64,000 nucleotides of DNA, taken from EB88 sp965199135 (GTDB taxonomy: Bacteria > Acidobacteriota > Terriglobia > Terriglobales > Acidobacteriaceae). The translations under genes were made by a program, and so were the position numbers. A model generated the notes under the pieces. The model did no database searches. It was not told the origin of the DNA and saw only the letters and a list, made by a program, of their open reading frames with translations. Where the stretch lies: NCBI GenBank assembly GCA_965199135.1, contig OZ240685.1, forward strand, positions 2,976,001 through 3,040,000, given 5' to 3'. Below, piece after piece: positions 38,022-47,077 of this stretch (its first letter is position 1; each line of letters starts with the position of its first letter).

Positions 38022-39292
38022 ATGACAGACCATCTTGGTGCAGACTCCGCATTTTCGACACGGCAGCTCGGCCCCCTCGAAGAGCTGTTTTGGCATTAAG
38101 GGCGCGCAACACCCATTCATTTCTCCCTCGCCGCCGAGATACGCGGAGAAGCTGACTTCGAGGCTTGGCGGAGGGGCCTTAACGTCCTTCAGTCTAGCTG
38201 CAAAATGTTGCGTGTCGGAGTTCGAAGACGTTCTGATGGTGTTCTCGCTTTTGAAGCAGGCACCGGTGAGATTTCTTTGCGTGTCGTGGAAGGGAAGAAC
38301 TCTACATTGCAGAGTGAGATAGCCCGCGAGATGGCCTCGCCATTCGAAGCCTCGGACTTGCCACTTATTCGTGGCGTGCTCTTGACTGAGCCACAATGGT
38401 CTACTCTGATCCTGACCTTTGACCACGCGATCATGGATGGTATTGGGCTAGCTCAAATAGTGCGCGACTTGCTTCGGGTGATGGCTGGTGAATTCCCCGA
38501 TGCTGAAGAACTATCTGGTCCCTCAGAGCAATTAGCAGGGGTACCAGCCGCCTTCTGGAAACAACGTGGAACTAGCGGAGAGACCGAAGCCCTCGCGCCC
38601 TTACCAGACCTCCGGGTAGCCGGGACTGTTCCTCAGATCTCCATCCTCAAGCTTCCCGCAGAGCAGACGGCTGCTTTGATCCGGGCAGCACGCTCGAACG
38701 GAACCACGGTTCAGGGCGCTCTTGCGCCGCTCTCGTGATTGCGGGTCGCAGTTGTGCTGAAGGGTGGAAGGACAGCAACGTGCGGCTGCTTTCACCTATG
38801 GATCTCAGGCCAGTGGTCGGGCTGGGGAACGCACCAGTCCTCGCGATTGCGGTTGCGGTACTGCATGCGTTTCCCGAGGATCCAGCTGACTTTTGGAAGA
38901 CAGCACGCAACTTGAAAGCTGAACTCCAGCGATATGAGTCACCAGAAGTGCTCGCAATGCTGGGCAACGCTATCGTGGACGAGGCTCATCGTGGCTTGAG
39001 TCCGGTGTCTGCGGCGGAGTTCATGATCGATCACTTCACGTCAGAAGGCCTGGTTTCAAACCTCGGAGTTCAACACGGCGAAGCGAATGGATCTGCTCTA
39101 GCACTGGAGAACCCTTGGGGACCAACACTACTGACAGGTGTGGAGGGTGAGCAGGTCATTGGTGCCGTGACCGTAGCTGGAGCGCCTCATTTGACACACA
39201 CAAGCATGAGCCCGTTTCCAAGGCTTCTGCAAACCATCGCAAGCATGATCGAACAGAACCTCGGTGTACCGCCAGAGCACCACGTTAGCTGA
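38022..39292 (+). pseudogene. Condensation/acyltransferase-like protein with nonsense and frameshift
   Basis: ATG 38022 reads MTDHLGADSAFSTRQLGPLE and ELFWH, then TAA (38097-38099). The same frame resumes with IHFSLAAEIRGEADFEAWRR and MLRVGVRRR. The site motif LTFDHAIMDGIGLAQIVRDL matches the HxxxDG centre of condensation-domain and alcohol acetyltransferase-like proteins. Near 38722 one T is missing; the next frame continues ALVIAGRSCAEGW, LLSPMDLRPVVG, GLVSNLGVQHG and HTSMSPFPRLL to 39292. Intact members of about 420 residues transfer acyl or aminoacyl groups. No NRPS genes are present. Two lesions argue for a pseudogene. Confidence 0.8.
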
Positions 39293-39358
39293 AGGTCCCG
39301 GAGAACGCAGCCGGCTGGGAATGTGACTGACCATATCTGATTGCTAGTGCGAAAGGTT

Positions 39359-39389
39359 TACCTTCTTATGGCCACAAGTAACCTGCCAC
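39359..39389 (+). promoter_or_regulatory. Shared upstream element, copy 2
   Basis: TACCTTCTTATGGCCACAAG, continuing TAACCTGCCAC, resembles 34708-34742 in sequence and in distance to the following start (about 100 bp to ATG 39491). Confidence 0.35.
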
Positions 39390-39490
39390 AGTTGCAAGAA
39401 CACTAATAACTTCAGCATCAGCTTGATCACGCTAGCCGGTTCACGTACTTGCGGTGATCGCGGCCGATAGGTTGGACAATAGGAGATCCG

Positions 39491-40142
39491 ATGACGAAGC
39501 CGGAACAGAAGGACGTGCATTTGCTCATACCAGACACAAAGCTTGCGCGTGAGATTACCGAGTTCATCCAAGACACAGAAACGTCCTTGCTCTTCAACCA
39601 CTCATCGCGCGTCCACTGTTTCGCTGCTATTTCAGGAACGCGCCAGGGGGAAGGTATTTGACTCCGAGCTTCTCTACGCAGGGGCGATGTTTCACGACCT
39701 CGGACTGATGCCCTCCTACAGCAGCGAAAAGGATCGTTTCGAAGTGGATGGTGCAAACGCAGCGCAATCGTTCCTGCTGGAACGGCGCGTTCCGGTCGAA
39801 GAGGCTCGAAAGGTATGGACCGCGATCGCGCTCCATACTACACCGGGAATACCCCAATATATGGACCCTGTAATTGCACTGGTTACGGCCGGCGTAGAGA
39901 TGGACGTGCTGGGACTGACCTATCACGAATTCAGCAGCGCAGAAAGAGAGGCTGTAGTCAGCCTCTTCCCACGTACTCCGCACTTCAAAGAGCAAATCAT
40001 TCAGGCTTTCTACGGTGGCATTCGGCACAAGCCGGACACGACCTTCGGCAATGTAAAAGCTGATGTTCTCGCGGATAAAGATCCTGCATTCCAAAGAGGG
40101 AGTTTCTGTTCCGTCATCCGGCGCTCAGGTTGGAGTAGCTGA
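39491..40142 (+). pseudogene. HD-domain protein, frameshifted
   Basis: ATG 39491 reads MTKPEQKDVHLLIPDTKLAR and FNHSSRVHCFAAISGTRQG (first His). After a run of five G at 39646-39650 the frame must change (four G would restore it) to give KVFDSELLYAGAMFHDLGL with the HD pair, then IALHTTPGIPQYMDP and EMDVLGLTYHEF to the stop at 40142. HD proteins are metal-dependent phosphohydrolases or hydratases; the spacing recalls cyanamide-hydratase-like HD proteins, but this is tentative. A single homopolymer indel separates it from an intact gene of about 217 residues, so read support matters. Confidence 0.75.
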
Positions 40143-40227
40143 TAGGCCTCATAGCCTCTGCACCGGTGTTGCAAACCGGCCGGTTCGAACAAAAGTTGGA
40201 CCTGAATGCCGTCGTTAGCGCTCTGGA

Positions 40228-40413
40228 TCAACGTCTGGCCGCATGCCTTGTGATCAACTCGGCACCACCGGCGTCATACCGGGCAAGCAACCGATATGCC
40301 TGCCGCTCACCGGGCACGGCTGCCGTCGCTGCCACCGTCCGACGTCCCGTCCTCACGTCACTCAACACTTCGATCCGCTTAAGATCGCGCTCGCTCATAG
40401 AAATCCATGCCAT
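40228..40413 (-). pseudogene. ISNCY-type transposase N-terminal remnant
   Basis: MAWISMSERDLKRIEVLSDV and YRLLARYDAGGAELI correspond to the first 60 residues of the transposase at 41289-42635 (MGWVQMSKRDLQRIEVLTEV). The rest of the gene is absent. Upstream, TGACATTTCTA occurs twice (about 40427-40460), the type of end repeat seen in such elements. It lies next to the more complete element, so this spot has been hit twice. Confidence 0.72.
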
Positions 40414-40482
40414 CCTTAGACCCTGACATTTCTATCGGGCCAGGCCATGACATTTCTAACGCGCCGCAACAACCCGTGTTGC

Positions 40483-40525
40483 TGCAAAGCTAAATTGACG
40501 CTGGATGTGCAAAGCGATTTTGTCG
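40483..40525 (+). repeat. Left double end-repeat of ISNCY-like element
   Basis: TGCAAAGCTAAATTGACG (40483-40500) and TGCAAAGCGATTTTGTCG (40508-40525) are direct copies about 25 bp apart, probably transposase binding sites. Their inverse counterparts lie at 42674-42713. Confidence 0.6.
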
Positions 40526-40673
40526 TTTATACCTCATCGTCGCGGTGCGGTGGGAATGTATGAAATTACGAAGTGATTTCCAAGGGCTGTGGTAAGGGTG
40601 GGAGACGGACAGCTCTATCGTCCGTATTCCATGCTTTCCGCAGACCGTCATTTCCACCGTTTTTCGCAGCGGC

Positions 40674-41261
40674 TTAGATTTGCGTGACTCCACGAGAGAC
40701 GTGAGACGATTCCGGCACGTCTTGGCCCTTTTTTCTCTTGTAGTCGAAAGCCTTCCGGAGTGCTGCGAAGCCGAATAGTGGTCCGAGGAGAACGCCTAGC
40801 CAAGGCCCCAGCCAATCAGCGCTAACCCAGTCGTTAGAGCCAGCACGTGGACCGGTGAGAACGTGAAATCCGATTGCTCGCGGGTACCCATCGCTAGCCT
40901 TTTCGTCCAGGTATGTCACCTCGACGAGGTCGCGTTGCTTAGCGAAGAAGGGTAGCGTTGCAGATGCTTGAAGGTTCAGGTCTGGCTCACGGGGACGAGC
41001 CAACCCAAAGGTGTAGGTGTCCCACTTACCCTCCTTGTGATCGACGATCCAAGTGATAATCCCGTCCGCATGCCGCCGGGGAGCTGAGGAGGGCCAAGTG
41101 CTATATGGGGCGCAGAAGGCTGCGAATGCGCCGCATACCCACATCAAGAAATAGAGTGCAAACCCACGTGGCGTGAAGGCTCTCCAAGCTACCCAGCCAA
41201 GGGAACAGATGAAGCTGGAGAAGATGAGAAGTGCAACCGTTACGACTGCTGCGTCGCTCAT
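40674..41261 (-). CDS. Hypothetical membrane protein, possible IS passenger
   Basis: 195 residues with helices at about 5-27 (VVTVALLIFSSFICSLGWVA), 33-50 (FALYFLMWVCGAFAAFC) and about 150-168 (LGPWLGVLLGPLFGFAAL), and a polar loop between (TWIVDHKEGKWDTYTFGLAR). The architecture recalls DUF3592-type proteins, in which a small beta domain sits between helices; I do not recognise it firmly. It lies between the end repeats of the ISNCY-like element, 27 bp downstream of the transposase stop, same strand. It would thus be carried as cargo. Confidence 0.55.
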   Translation of the reverse strand: MSDAAVVTVALLIFSSFICSLGWVAWRAFTPRGFALYFLMWVCGAFAAFCAPYSTWPSSAPRRHADGIITWIVDHKEGKWDTYTFGLARPREPDLNLQASATLPFFAKQRDLVEVTYLDEKASDGYPRAIGFHVLTGPRAGSNDWVSADWLGPWLGVLLGPLFGFAALRKAFDYKRKKGQDVPESSHVSRGVTQI

Positions 41262-41288
41262 AGCTCATAGTAGCCCCGGATCACGCAT

Positions 41289-42635
41289 TTAGCGTTTGGC
41301 TCTCGGCGATCGGCGAACGTGACGACTCGACTCGATGTGACCGGGGCCGTAGACATGGCGCGGACGCTTTTTGTAGCCGTCCTTTTCGCTGTTCGTCAGA
41401 ACCTTGACGTCGGGCTTGCTATCCTGTTGCGCCCTGACGAGCGAGAGCGCGTGGCCGAGGCGCTTGTTCTCGACCACCGCTGTCTGTCTGACTCGCTGGT
41501 CCTTGGCGAAAACGCGATAGGGAAGAGAGATGCCCTTCCATCGGACCTCAAGCGTGCCGTCGGTGTAGTCATAGAGATCGATGTACTTGCCAGCAAGTTC
41601 TTCCGATGTCTTGTTGCGTTCTAGATGATCTGCCGGCGGTCGTAGTGGAAGCTGAGCTGCGCACTGAGGTAACGCTGCTCGCGATGGCAGAGGATGTCGG
41701 TCAGCCGCGGGGTCGGCAAGTGGACCATGCGATGCAGGTTGTCTGGCTTCGCTGGCATCACCGCGAAGCGTTCCTTGAAGCGCTCCATGAACGCAGGGAG
41801 GAAGACGTTGCCCGCTTCCACGCTCCTGATCTCGGCAAGCCTCAGCTCCTTCACCAGCGGGTCCTGCAACGTTCTGTTCGCGTTCCACGCGGCCCTTCGC
41901 CTGGCTGGATTTCGCACACAGGATCTCGATGTTCAGCTCTGCCAACGCGCGTCCAAACTGGGTCATGCCTTGACCGCCTGCGGCATCGCGGTTCATGCGG
42001 ACGACGGAGTGCTTGTCGGAGTAGAAGGCAACAGGACAGCCGTGGCTCTGAAGATAGCCTTGCAAGGCCTCGAAGTAGGATGACGTGCTCTCGCTGGGCA
42101 CGAACCGTAACTGCATCAGCTTGCTGGTCGCGTCGTCGATGAAGACCAGCAGCGTGCAGGGCTCGCCACGCCCTTCGAACCATCGGTGCTGACTGCCAAC
42201 GATCTGGACCAGCTCGCCGTAGCTCTCGCGTCGCAGCCTAGGTTGGTGGAAGGTTCGGCGCTGCTTGCGGGACAGCCACAGCCCGGCCTCGACCATCCAC
42301 TTGCGCAGCGTCTCACGGGAAACCTCAACACTATGCCGTTCCAACAGAGCTTCGGAGGCAAGCGTTGGACCGAAGTCGCGGTAGTTCTGTCGCAACAGCT
42401 CCAGAACGTAGTCACGCACGCCGACGTTAAACGTGTTGGTTGCGGGACGACCACGCGACTTGTGGATCAGCGCCGCGCCGCCGCCGTCCTCATATCTTGC
42501 CAGCAGACGTTGCGTCTGCCGAAGGCTTACGTTCAACACGCCCGCGGCTGACTCCGTAGTCCGCCGACCGGCCAACACCTCGGTCAAAACCTCGATACGT
42601 TGCAGGTCTCTCTTGCTCATCTGTACCCAGCCCAA
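41289..42635 (-). pseudogene. ISNCY-type transposase with two compensating frameshifts
   Basis: The frame is open for 448 residues but not homologous throughout. The N-terminal helix-turn-helix (VLNVSLRQTQRLLARYEDGG) and the catalytic stretches LVFIDDATSKLMQL, CPVAFYSDKHSVV and SSQAKGRVER are in frame. Just after VER (about 41880) two bases are missing, and about 85 residues are read in the wrong frame. Their correct translation (ANRTLQDPLVKELRLAEIRS ... HREQRYLSAQLSFHYDRRQI) is in the neighbouring frame. A one-base loss near 41626 restores the original frame at LERNKTSEELAGKYIDLYDY. Automatic annotation would call it intact; it is probably inactive. Confidence 0.82.
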
Positions 42636-42673
42636 TCCGTCGCCTCACAGTCCCAGCTAACAGGGACGCACGG

Positions 42674-42713
42674 CGACATTTTGGCTTTGCACAGCTACGA
42701 CAGTTTCGCTTTG
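42674..42713 (-). repeat. Right double end-repeat of ISNCY-like element
   Basis: CGACATTTTGGCTTTGCA (42674-42691) and CGACAGTTTCGCTTTG (42698-42713) are reverse-oriented relatives of the left-end repeats and mark the probable right boundary. Confidence 0.6.
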
Positions 42714-43003
42714 CTCTTACAACCCGGCAACACAGAATATGTGTTATCAGACTTTAGAGAATACGCCTGTGGCTCTAACCTGGCTCTACAGGAATGTTGG
42801 TTTCTGTCGATAAAGCTCTTATCAGCGATGCCTCACCAACATCGTCTCAGGATGCTTCGCCGCGGTAACTAGAAAAACGAAACTAAAAGGCAAATCCCGT
42901 TCACAAAGTGCGTACGGACGGGCGATCCCCAGGGACGACATCTGCGACTAAAGTGGGTACACAGTGGGCCGGGATGCTTCGGCAGAAACCAGGAGGTGGA
43001 AGC
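42714..43003. other. Gene-free interval after the ISNCY-like element
   Basis: I see no gene here. The AT-richer part (42720-42900) resembles IS-flanking debris. The end contains the ribosome site of the next small ORF. Confidence 0.35.
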
Positions 43004-43255
43004 GTGATCTGGAAACCAGCAGTAGCAACTCTCAACCGGTGGATGCAAACGAGGAACACGGCATGCCGTTGCTGCGGAGATCCGCTGTCCGGGCCAGACG
43101 AGGTCTGCGACGAGGAGCGCTGCCAGGTGTGGGCGCTGGCCGACCAGGCCATGCTTGCTGATCTACCAGGCGCTGCTTCTACGTCTCCTCGCCGGCTTGC
43201 CTTCAGACGGAACGAAGTATCGATGTGCTCCCAGGGCCTCCCCATGTGCAGCTAG
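43004..43255 (+). CDS. Small zinc-ribbon-like protein
   Basis: 83 residues from GTG 43004, chosen because a near-perfect AGGAGGT lies 6 bp upstream; the longer frame from 42908 has no such site. The middle reads RNTACRCCGDPLSGPDEVCD and EERCQVW, giving CxCC and a second Cys pair, as in a small zinc ribbon. The remainder is not recognised. It precedes the transporter and inositol oxygenase genes on the same strand, separated by 106 bp, and might belong with them. The strong ribosome site is the main reason to believe it is translated. Confidence 0.45.
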   Translation: MIWKPAVATLNRWMQTRNTACRCCGDPLSGPDEVCDEERCQVWALADQAMLADLPGAASTSPRRLAFRRNEVSMCSQGLPMCS

Positions 43256-43361
43256 CCTGAGCTATCGGCCGAAGGCCAATGCCCCGGCTTGACCATTGGG
43301 CCTTGCGCTCGATAGCGTGCAGTTTCGGGCTTCCTCAGAGTGCCTGACAGGAGAGGCATCG

Positions 43362-43466
43362 ATGAGCGCTTGTCGAACTGCATGGTTGATCCTCACCGAC
43401 GTTCAGTTTCTTCTTCCGGCGGCTGTACTGATTCTCGGTTGCACGCTGCTCTATGAGCTGCATTGA
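43362..43466 (+). CDS. 34-residue single-helix membrane peptide
   Basis: ATG 43362 is preceded by CAGGAGAGG. The peptide MSACRTAWLILTDVQFLLPA then AVLILGCTLLYELH is one membrane helix with short polar ends. Its stop TGA (43464-43466) overlaps the ATG of the transporter gene, so translation is coupled. The tight coupling suggests a small accessory subunit or leader of the transporter. I know of no named family. Confidence 0.6.
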   Translation: MSACRTAWLILTDVQFLLPAAVLILGCTLLYELH

Positions 43467-44782
43467 TGGCGAGATCCGTCGATCGCCCTGGCACTCCAGA
43501 AGCGCCTCAGAAGAAACCAGCAGCCCCTAGAACGCTGCACCGCCTCGGTGTCGCGTGCGGCCTGGGCGCTGGTGTATGGCTTGGCGCGGCCGAGGCGCCA
43601 ACCAAACTCGTGAACTCTGGCCTCTCCCCATTCGCAATCTCCCTGTGCATGGTGGGTGGGGTGTTTACAGCTCGATGGACCCTTCCCACCCTCTTGAAGG
43701 GCACACGGTTCGTTGCTTCGGATCTGCTGCGAAAGAAGCACCTGATTGTTTGGGCAGTGCTCGCGGGGGCACTATGGTCTGTCGCCAATACGCTCACTGT
43801 CTTTGCTGTTCGGGACGTGGGACTTGCCGTGGCTTTCCCGTTGTGGAATGCCAATTCCCTCTTCGGCATCCTGTGGGGCTGGCTGTTATTCGGTGAGCTT
43901 CGGGGCGCTTCAAAACAAACCATCCTTCGTGTCATTCTGGGTACGCTCGCCATCATCGCGGCGGCTGTTCTGCTTGGGTACAGCACGATCCATGCCCGGA
44001 GCGGAGCTCACCCGCATGCCCATCGGGGGATCCTGGCTGCGCTGGGCGCCAGTCTGTTGTGGGGCACCATGTACGTTCCGTACCGCAAGGCCTACATCAG
44101 CGGGATGAATCCCCTGTCCTTCGTGACGGTCTTCACCGTCGGCGAACTGGCAACCATGATGGGCCTTGTGCTCGCCCTGGATGGAGGCACCCATGCCGCC
44201 GTCTTTACCTCTGCAGCTGTCCGACCCGTCCTCTTCTGGCTCTTTTTAGGCGGCTTCGTCTGGGTGGTCGGCGATCTCCTACAGCAATTCGCGGCCAAGT
44301 ACTTGGGCATCGGGCGCGGCATCCCCTTGGCCAACACCAATCAGCTATGGGGCCTGGCCTGGGCCGCGCTTGTCTTCGGGGAGCTTGCACACGCACCCCT
44401 GTCACAACGGGTGATGGTCATCGCTGGCTCACTCATCATGATGCTTGGTGCTCTATCCATCAGCATGGCCGCCGCAGGCCCAAGGGAGCACGTCTCTGCG
44501 CGGGACGCACTATCCAGGGAGTGCACTCGATACGGACTCGACTACGCGCATGTTCTCGCCGAGTACGAGGGCACAGGCAGCCACTCCCGGCCAGCCGTTC
44601 GGGATTGGTGGGATTACCTGATCGTTGCTGCAGGAGTAGGAATCTTCGTCGCGCTTGCAAGCCAGGCCGCCCGTCCGGCCATCCCCATCCATGTGGGCTG
44701 GGTTGCGGCGCTGGCCGTCACCCTGCTTGCCACACTCGGAGCCTGCGCCTGGGTGCTCCGCCGAGTCACCAACTTCTCCTAA
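43466..44782 (+). CDS. GRP/DMT-family sugar transporter
   Basis: 438 residues with about ten helices and an EamA-like internal repeat. GAGVWLGAAEAPTKLVNSGL, FPLWNANSLFGILWGWLLFG and the second-half equivalents SLLWGTMYVPYRKAYISGMN and GIPLANTNQLWGLAWAALVF are typical of glucose/ribose-porter and RhaT-like proteins. The start ATG 43466 overlaps the preceding small ORF. The gene for myo-inositol oxygenase begins about 105 bp after its end, so inositol or glucuronate is a reasonable substrate guess, not proven. A long soluble segment (residues about 330-380) before the last two helices is unusual. Confidence 0.82.
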   Translation: MARSVDRPGTPEAPQKKPAAPRTLHRLGVACGLGAGVWLGAAEAPTKLVNSGLSPFAISLCMVGGVFTARWTLPTLLKGTRFVASDLLRKKHLIVWAVLAGALWSVANTLTVFAVRDVGLAVAFPLWNANSLFGILWGWLLFGELRGASKQTILRVILGTLAIIAAAVLLGYSTIHARSGAHPHAHRGILAALGASLLWGTMYVPYRKAYISGMNPLSFVTVFTVGELATMMGLVLALDGGTHAAVFTSAAVRPVLFWLFLGGFVWVVGDLLQQFAAKYLGIGRGIPLANTNQLWGLAWAALVFGELAHAPLSQRVMVIAGSLIMMLGALSISMAAAGPREHVSARDALSRECTRYGLDYAHVLAEYEGTGSHSRPAVRDWWDYLIVAAGVGIFVALASQAARPAIPIHVGWVAALAVTLLATLGACAWVLRRVTNFS

Positions 44783-44887
44783 AAAGGAATCTTCTGGAAA
44801 ATAGCGACTTTCTTTCGTTTCCGTAGGTTTCCCGCTTGCCGAACCACACAGAGGCTTGCTAGGTTACCGCTAACGCAGGAGATGATC

Positions 44888-45742
44888 ATGAGCGCAGCAG
44901 CCGGCTCCAACCCTCTTCCAAGCCTGGATGCCTGGGATGACTTCCTCGAAGGTCGCTACCAGGAAGGCAAAGCAGAGAGCGACTTTCGACAGTACGACGA
45001 GGCCGCCACTCCCGGCGTTGCTGAGTTCTACCGGCAGAACCACGAGAGGCAAACGGTCGAGTATGTCCTCGGCAAGGAGCAGGAATACTTTGGCCTTGCA
45101 CGGGGGGAAAAAACCATCTGGGAGGCTGCCGAGTACCTGAACACGCTCGTCGATGACAGCGATCCCGATACCGACCTCACGCAGATCGAGCACCTTCTCC
45201 AGACTTCCGAGGCGATCCGCCACGACGGACATCCCCGCTGGATGGTCCTGACTGGCTTCATTCATGACCTTGGGAAGTGCCTGTGCCTCTACGGCGAACC
45301 GCAATGGGGCGTTGTTGGCGATACTTTCCCTGTTGGCTGCGCGTGGTCCGAGCAGATCGTTTTCCCTGAGTACTTCCAGGTAAATCCCGATCGCCTCCGG
45401 CCCGAATATCAGACGAAATACGGCATCTACGAACCGGGCTGTGGTCTCGAGAACCTCCACTTGTCCTTTGGACATGACGGGTACATTGCCGAGGTAATGA
45501 AGCCCTACCTGCCGGATGAAGCCCTCTACATGCTTCGCTTCCACTCGTTTTACCCCTGGCACCGCCAAGGCGCGTACAAGTACTTCGAGAACGATAAGGA
45601 TCAAGCTATGCTCCCGTGGGTGCAGAAGTTCAATCCATACGATCTCTACTCGAAAGCCCACAGCAAACCAGACCTCCAGGCTCTCAAGCCCTTCTACGAT
45701 GATCTGTTTGCAGAGTTTTTGCCGCCGCGTCTGGCCTGGTAA
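44888..45742 (+). CDS. myo-Inositol oxygenase (MIOX family)
   Basis: 284 residues. Of two ATGs (44882, 44888) the second is preferred because AGGAG ends at 44881, leaving normal spacing. The di-iron HD-type site is complete: SEAIRHDGHPRW (first His), GFIHDLGKCLCLYG (HD pair), LSFGHDGYIAEVM (His), LRFHSFYPWHRQG (His) and FNPYDLYSK (Asp). The enzyme cleaves myo-inositol with O2 to D-glucuronate in the cytoplasm. Length and motif order match eukaryotic and bacterial MIOX. It lies next to a sugar transporter, and the window's left end has an ACS-type transporter that could handle uronates. No other inositol genes are seen. Confidence 0.92.
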   Translation: MSAAAGSNPLPSLDAWDDFLEGRYQEGKAESDFRQYDEAATPGVAEFYRQNHERQTVEYVLGKEQEYFGLARGEKTIWEAAEYLNTLVDDSDPDTDLTQIEHLLQTSEAIRHDGHPRWMVLTGFIHDLGKCLCLYGEPQWGVVGDTFPVGCAWSEQIVFPEYFQVNPDRLRPEYQTKYGIYEPGCGLENLHLSFGHDGYIAEVMKPYLPDEALYMLRFHSFYPWHRQGAYKYFENDKDQAMLPWVQKFNPYDLYSKAHSKPDLQALKPFYDDLFAEFLPPRLAW

Positions 45743-45782
45743 GCGGGACATCCGGATCACTGACCTCCCCCGGCAATCTCTA

Positions 45783-46610
45783 CCGCCGTGCAGACTCAGT
45801 TCCGCCACCAGTAGCTTCAGGCGGCGGTTCGGATAACAACGTGGACTTGCCTGGAGAGTTGGTGAAGCTGGCCAGGCAGAAGCCTCGGTTCGGCTATCGA
45901 CGGCTGCATGCGCTGTTGAGCCGGCGGGGTCACGAGGTCAACGTGAAGCGCGTGTACCAGCTGTACGTGGAAGAAAAGCTGATGGTGAGACGGAAGAAGC
46001 GCAAACGGCTGATACGGGAGCCTGCAGGCCAATCGCGGCTGATACAGTGGGCCTGGACTTCATACACCGATGGTCCGGCGACCGGGCGCATGGTGCGGAT
46101 CCTGAGCGTGGTGAATGCCTTCACACGTGAGTGCCTGGCGCTGGAGTCCGACACAAGCCTGGGCAGCGGTCGCGTGACGCGAATGCTGGAGCGACTGATT
46201 GAGAGCGCGGCCGGGCGGAAAACGTGCGTTCGGATAACAGACCGGGGTTCACTTCGCACAGGATGCTAAGCTGGGCCGAGGGCTGGAAGATCGGCCTAGT
46301 CCATATCCAACCTGGCAGGCCCATGCCGAACGGACCCGTGGAAGGCTTTACTAGCCGGCTCCGCGATGAGTGCCTGAATGCCTGCTGGTTCCGCACTCTC
46401 ACGACGTTCGTTCTACGCTGGCCCTCTGGCACGAAGACCACAACTGCGAGCGACCGCACAGCAGCCTGGATTACCGAACGCCGCAGGCCTTCCGGCGAGC
46501 GTTAGGCTACGAGACGAGCGCGGAGCCAAACCTCAACCGCGACTCTCCATTTCTGAATGGTTCTGAAAACTGGGGGCACGTCAGTCGGCCAGGGACCTAA
46601 GTCAGCCGTG
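45783..46610 (+). pseudogene. IS3-family orfB remnant, multiple frameshifts
   Basis: The plus frame contains LVKLARQKPRFGYRRLHALL, RVYQLYVEEKLMVRRKKRKR and NAFTRECLAL (IS3 OrfB). At about 46225 the frame changes to give IRSDNRPGFTSHRML and RPMPNGPVEGFTSRLRDECL, and near 46400 again to give EDHNCERPHSSLDYRTPQAF. OrfA is missing. The sequence GGGGGCACGTCAGTCGG near 46570 may be an element end. It is a second, unrelated IS3 relic beside that at 12 kb. Confidence 0.78.
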
Positions 46611-47077
46611 CAGCAACTACTACTACTACGCAACCAAGTACGCCTTTTAAGGCATCTCCTGATCACTCGGCCCGGAAGGGCCCGACTCGGGATCCACATC
46701 CTGTTCGCGAAGCCAGGACCCTTCCGAACGCATTGCATCGGCTGCACCCTGTTGCGTCCAAAACCATTTTCCCCGACTGAGACAGCACGGCAGGCGAACG
46801 CCTTTATCAGAGCCGCGAGGAGGCAAGCAGCAGGAGATCCACGAGAGGGTTGAGGCTGCTATTGTTTAAGCTGCAGCTCACATACATACGCTACACCTCG
46901 TGTGTCGGGCTGGGGCCGCTTTCGAAAGGGGAGAAGAAGCTCTAAGTATCAGTTGCCAGGGTCAGCTGCTCGGGTTCGATAACTCTGGGAGCCGACTGCC
47001 CTGAGTGTGAGAAGAAGGCAAGGCAATCAGTGAAAGAGAGGCCCTTTACCGATACCTCCCTTTTATAGAGGTTGAAC
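46611..47077. other. Gene-free interval right of IS3 remnant
   Basis: Short frames exist here but none shows ribosome site, homology or plausible composition. I see no recognisable RNA gene or repeat. It marks the transition from the decayed region to intact genes. Confidence 0.35.

Larger units (their letters stand above)
40483..42713. mobile_element. ISNCY-like element with passenger gene
   Basis: Repeats of the form TGCAAAGCnAAAtTGwCG occur twice at the left (40483-40500, 40508-40525) and twice in inverse orientation at the right (42674-42691, 42698-42713). Between them lie the transposase (41289-42635) and a membrane-protein gene (40674-41261), both on the minus strand. The total is about 2.23 kb, longer than a simple ISNCY element. 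Boundaries are inferred from the repeats; no target duplication was found. Confidence 0.6.

Noticed and set aside
9235..46610. Idea that all frameshifts are sequencing errors
   Set aside because: Clustering in one region, in-frame nonsense substitutions and two gene fusions are not explained by homopolymer errors alone; single cases may still be errors.
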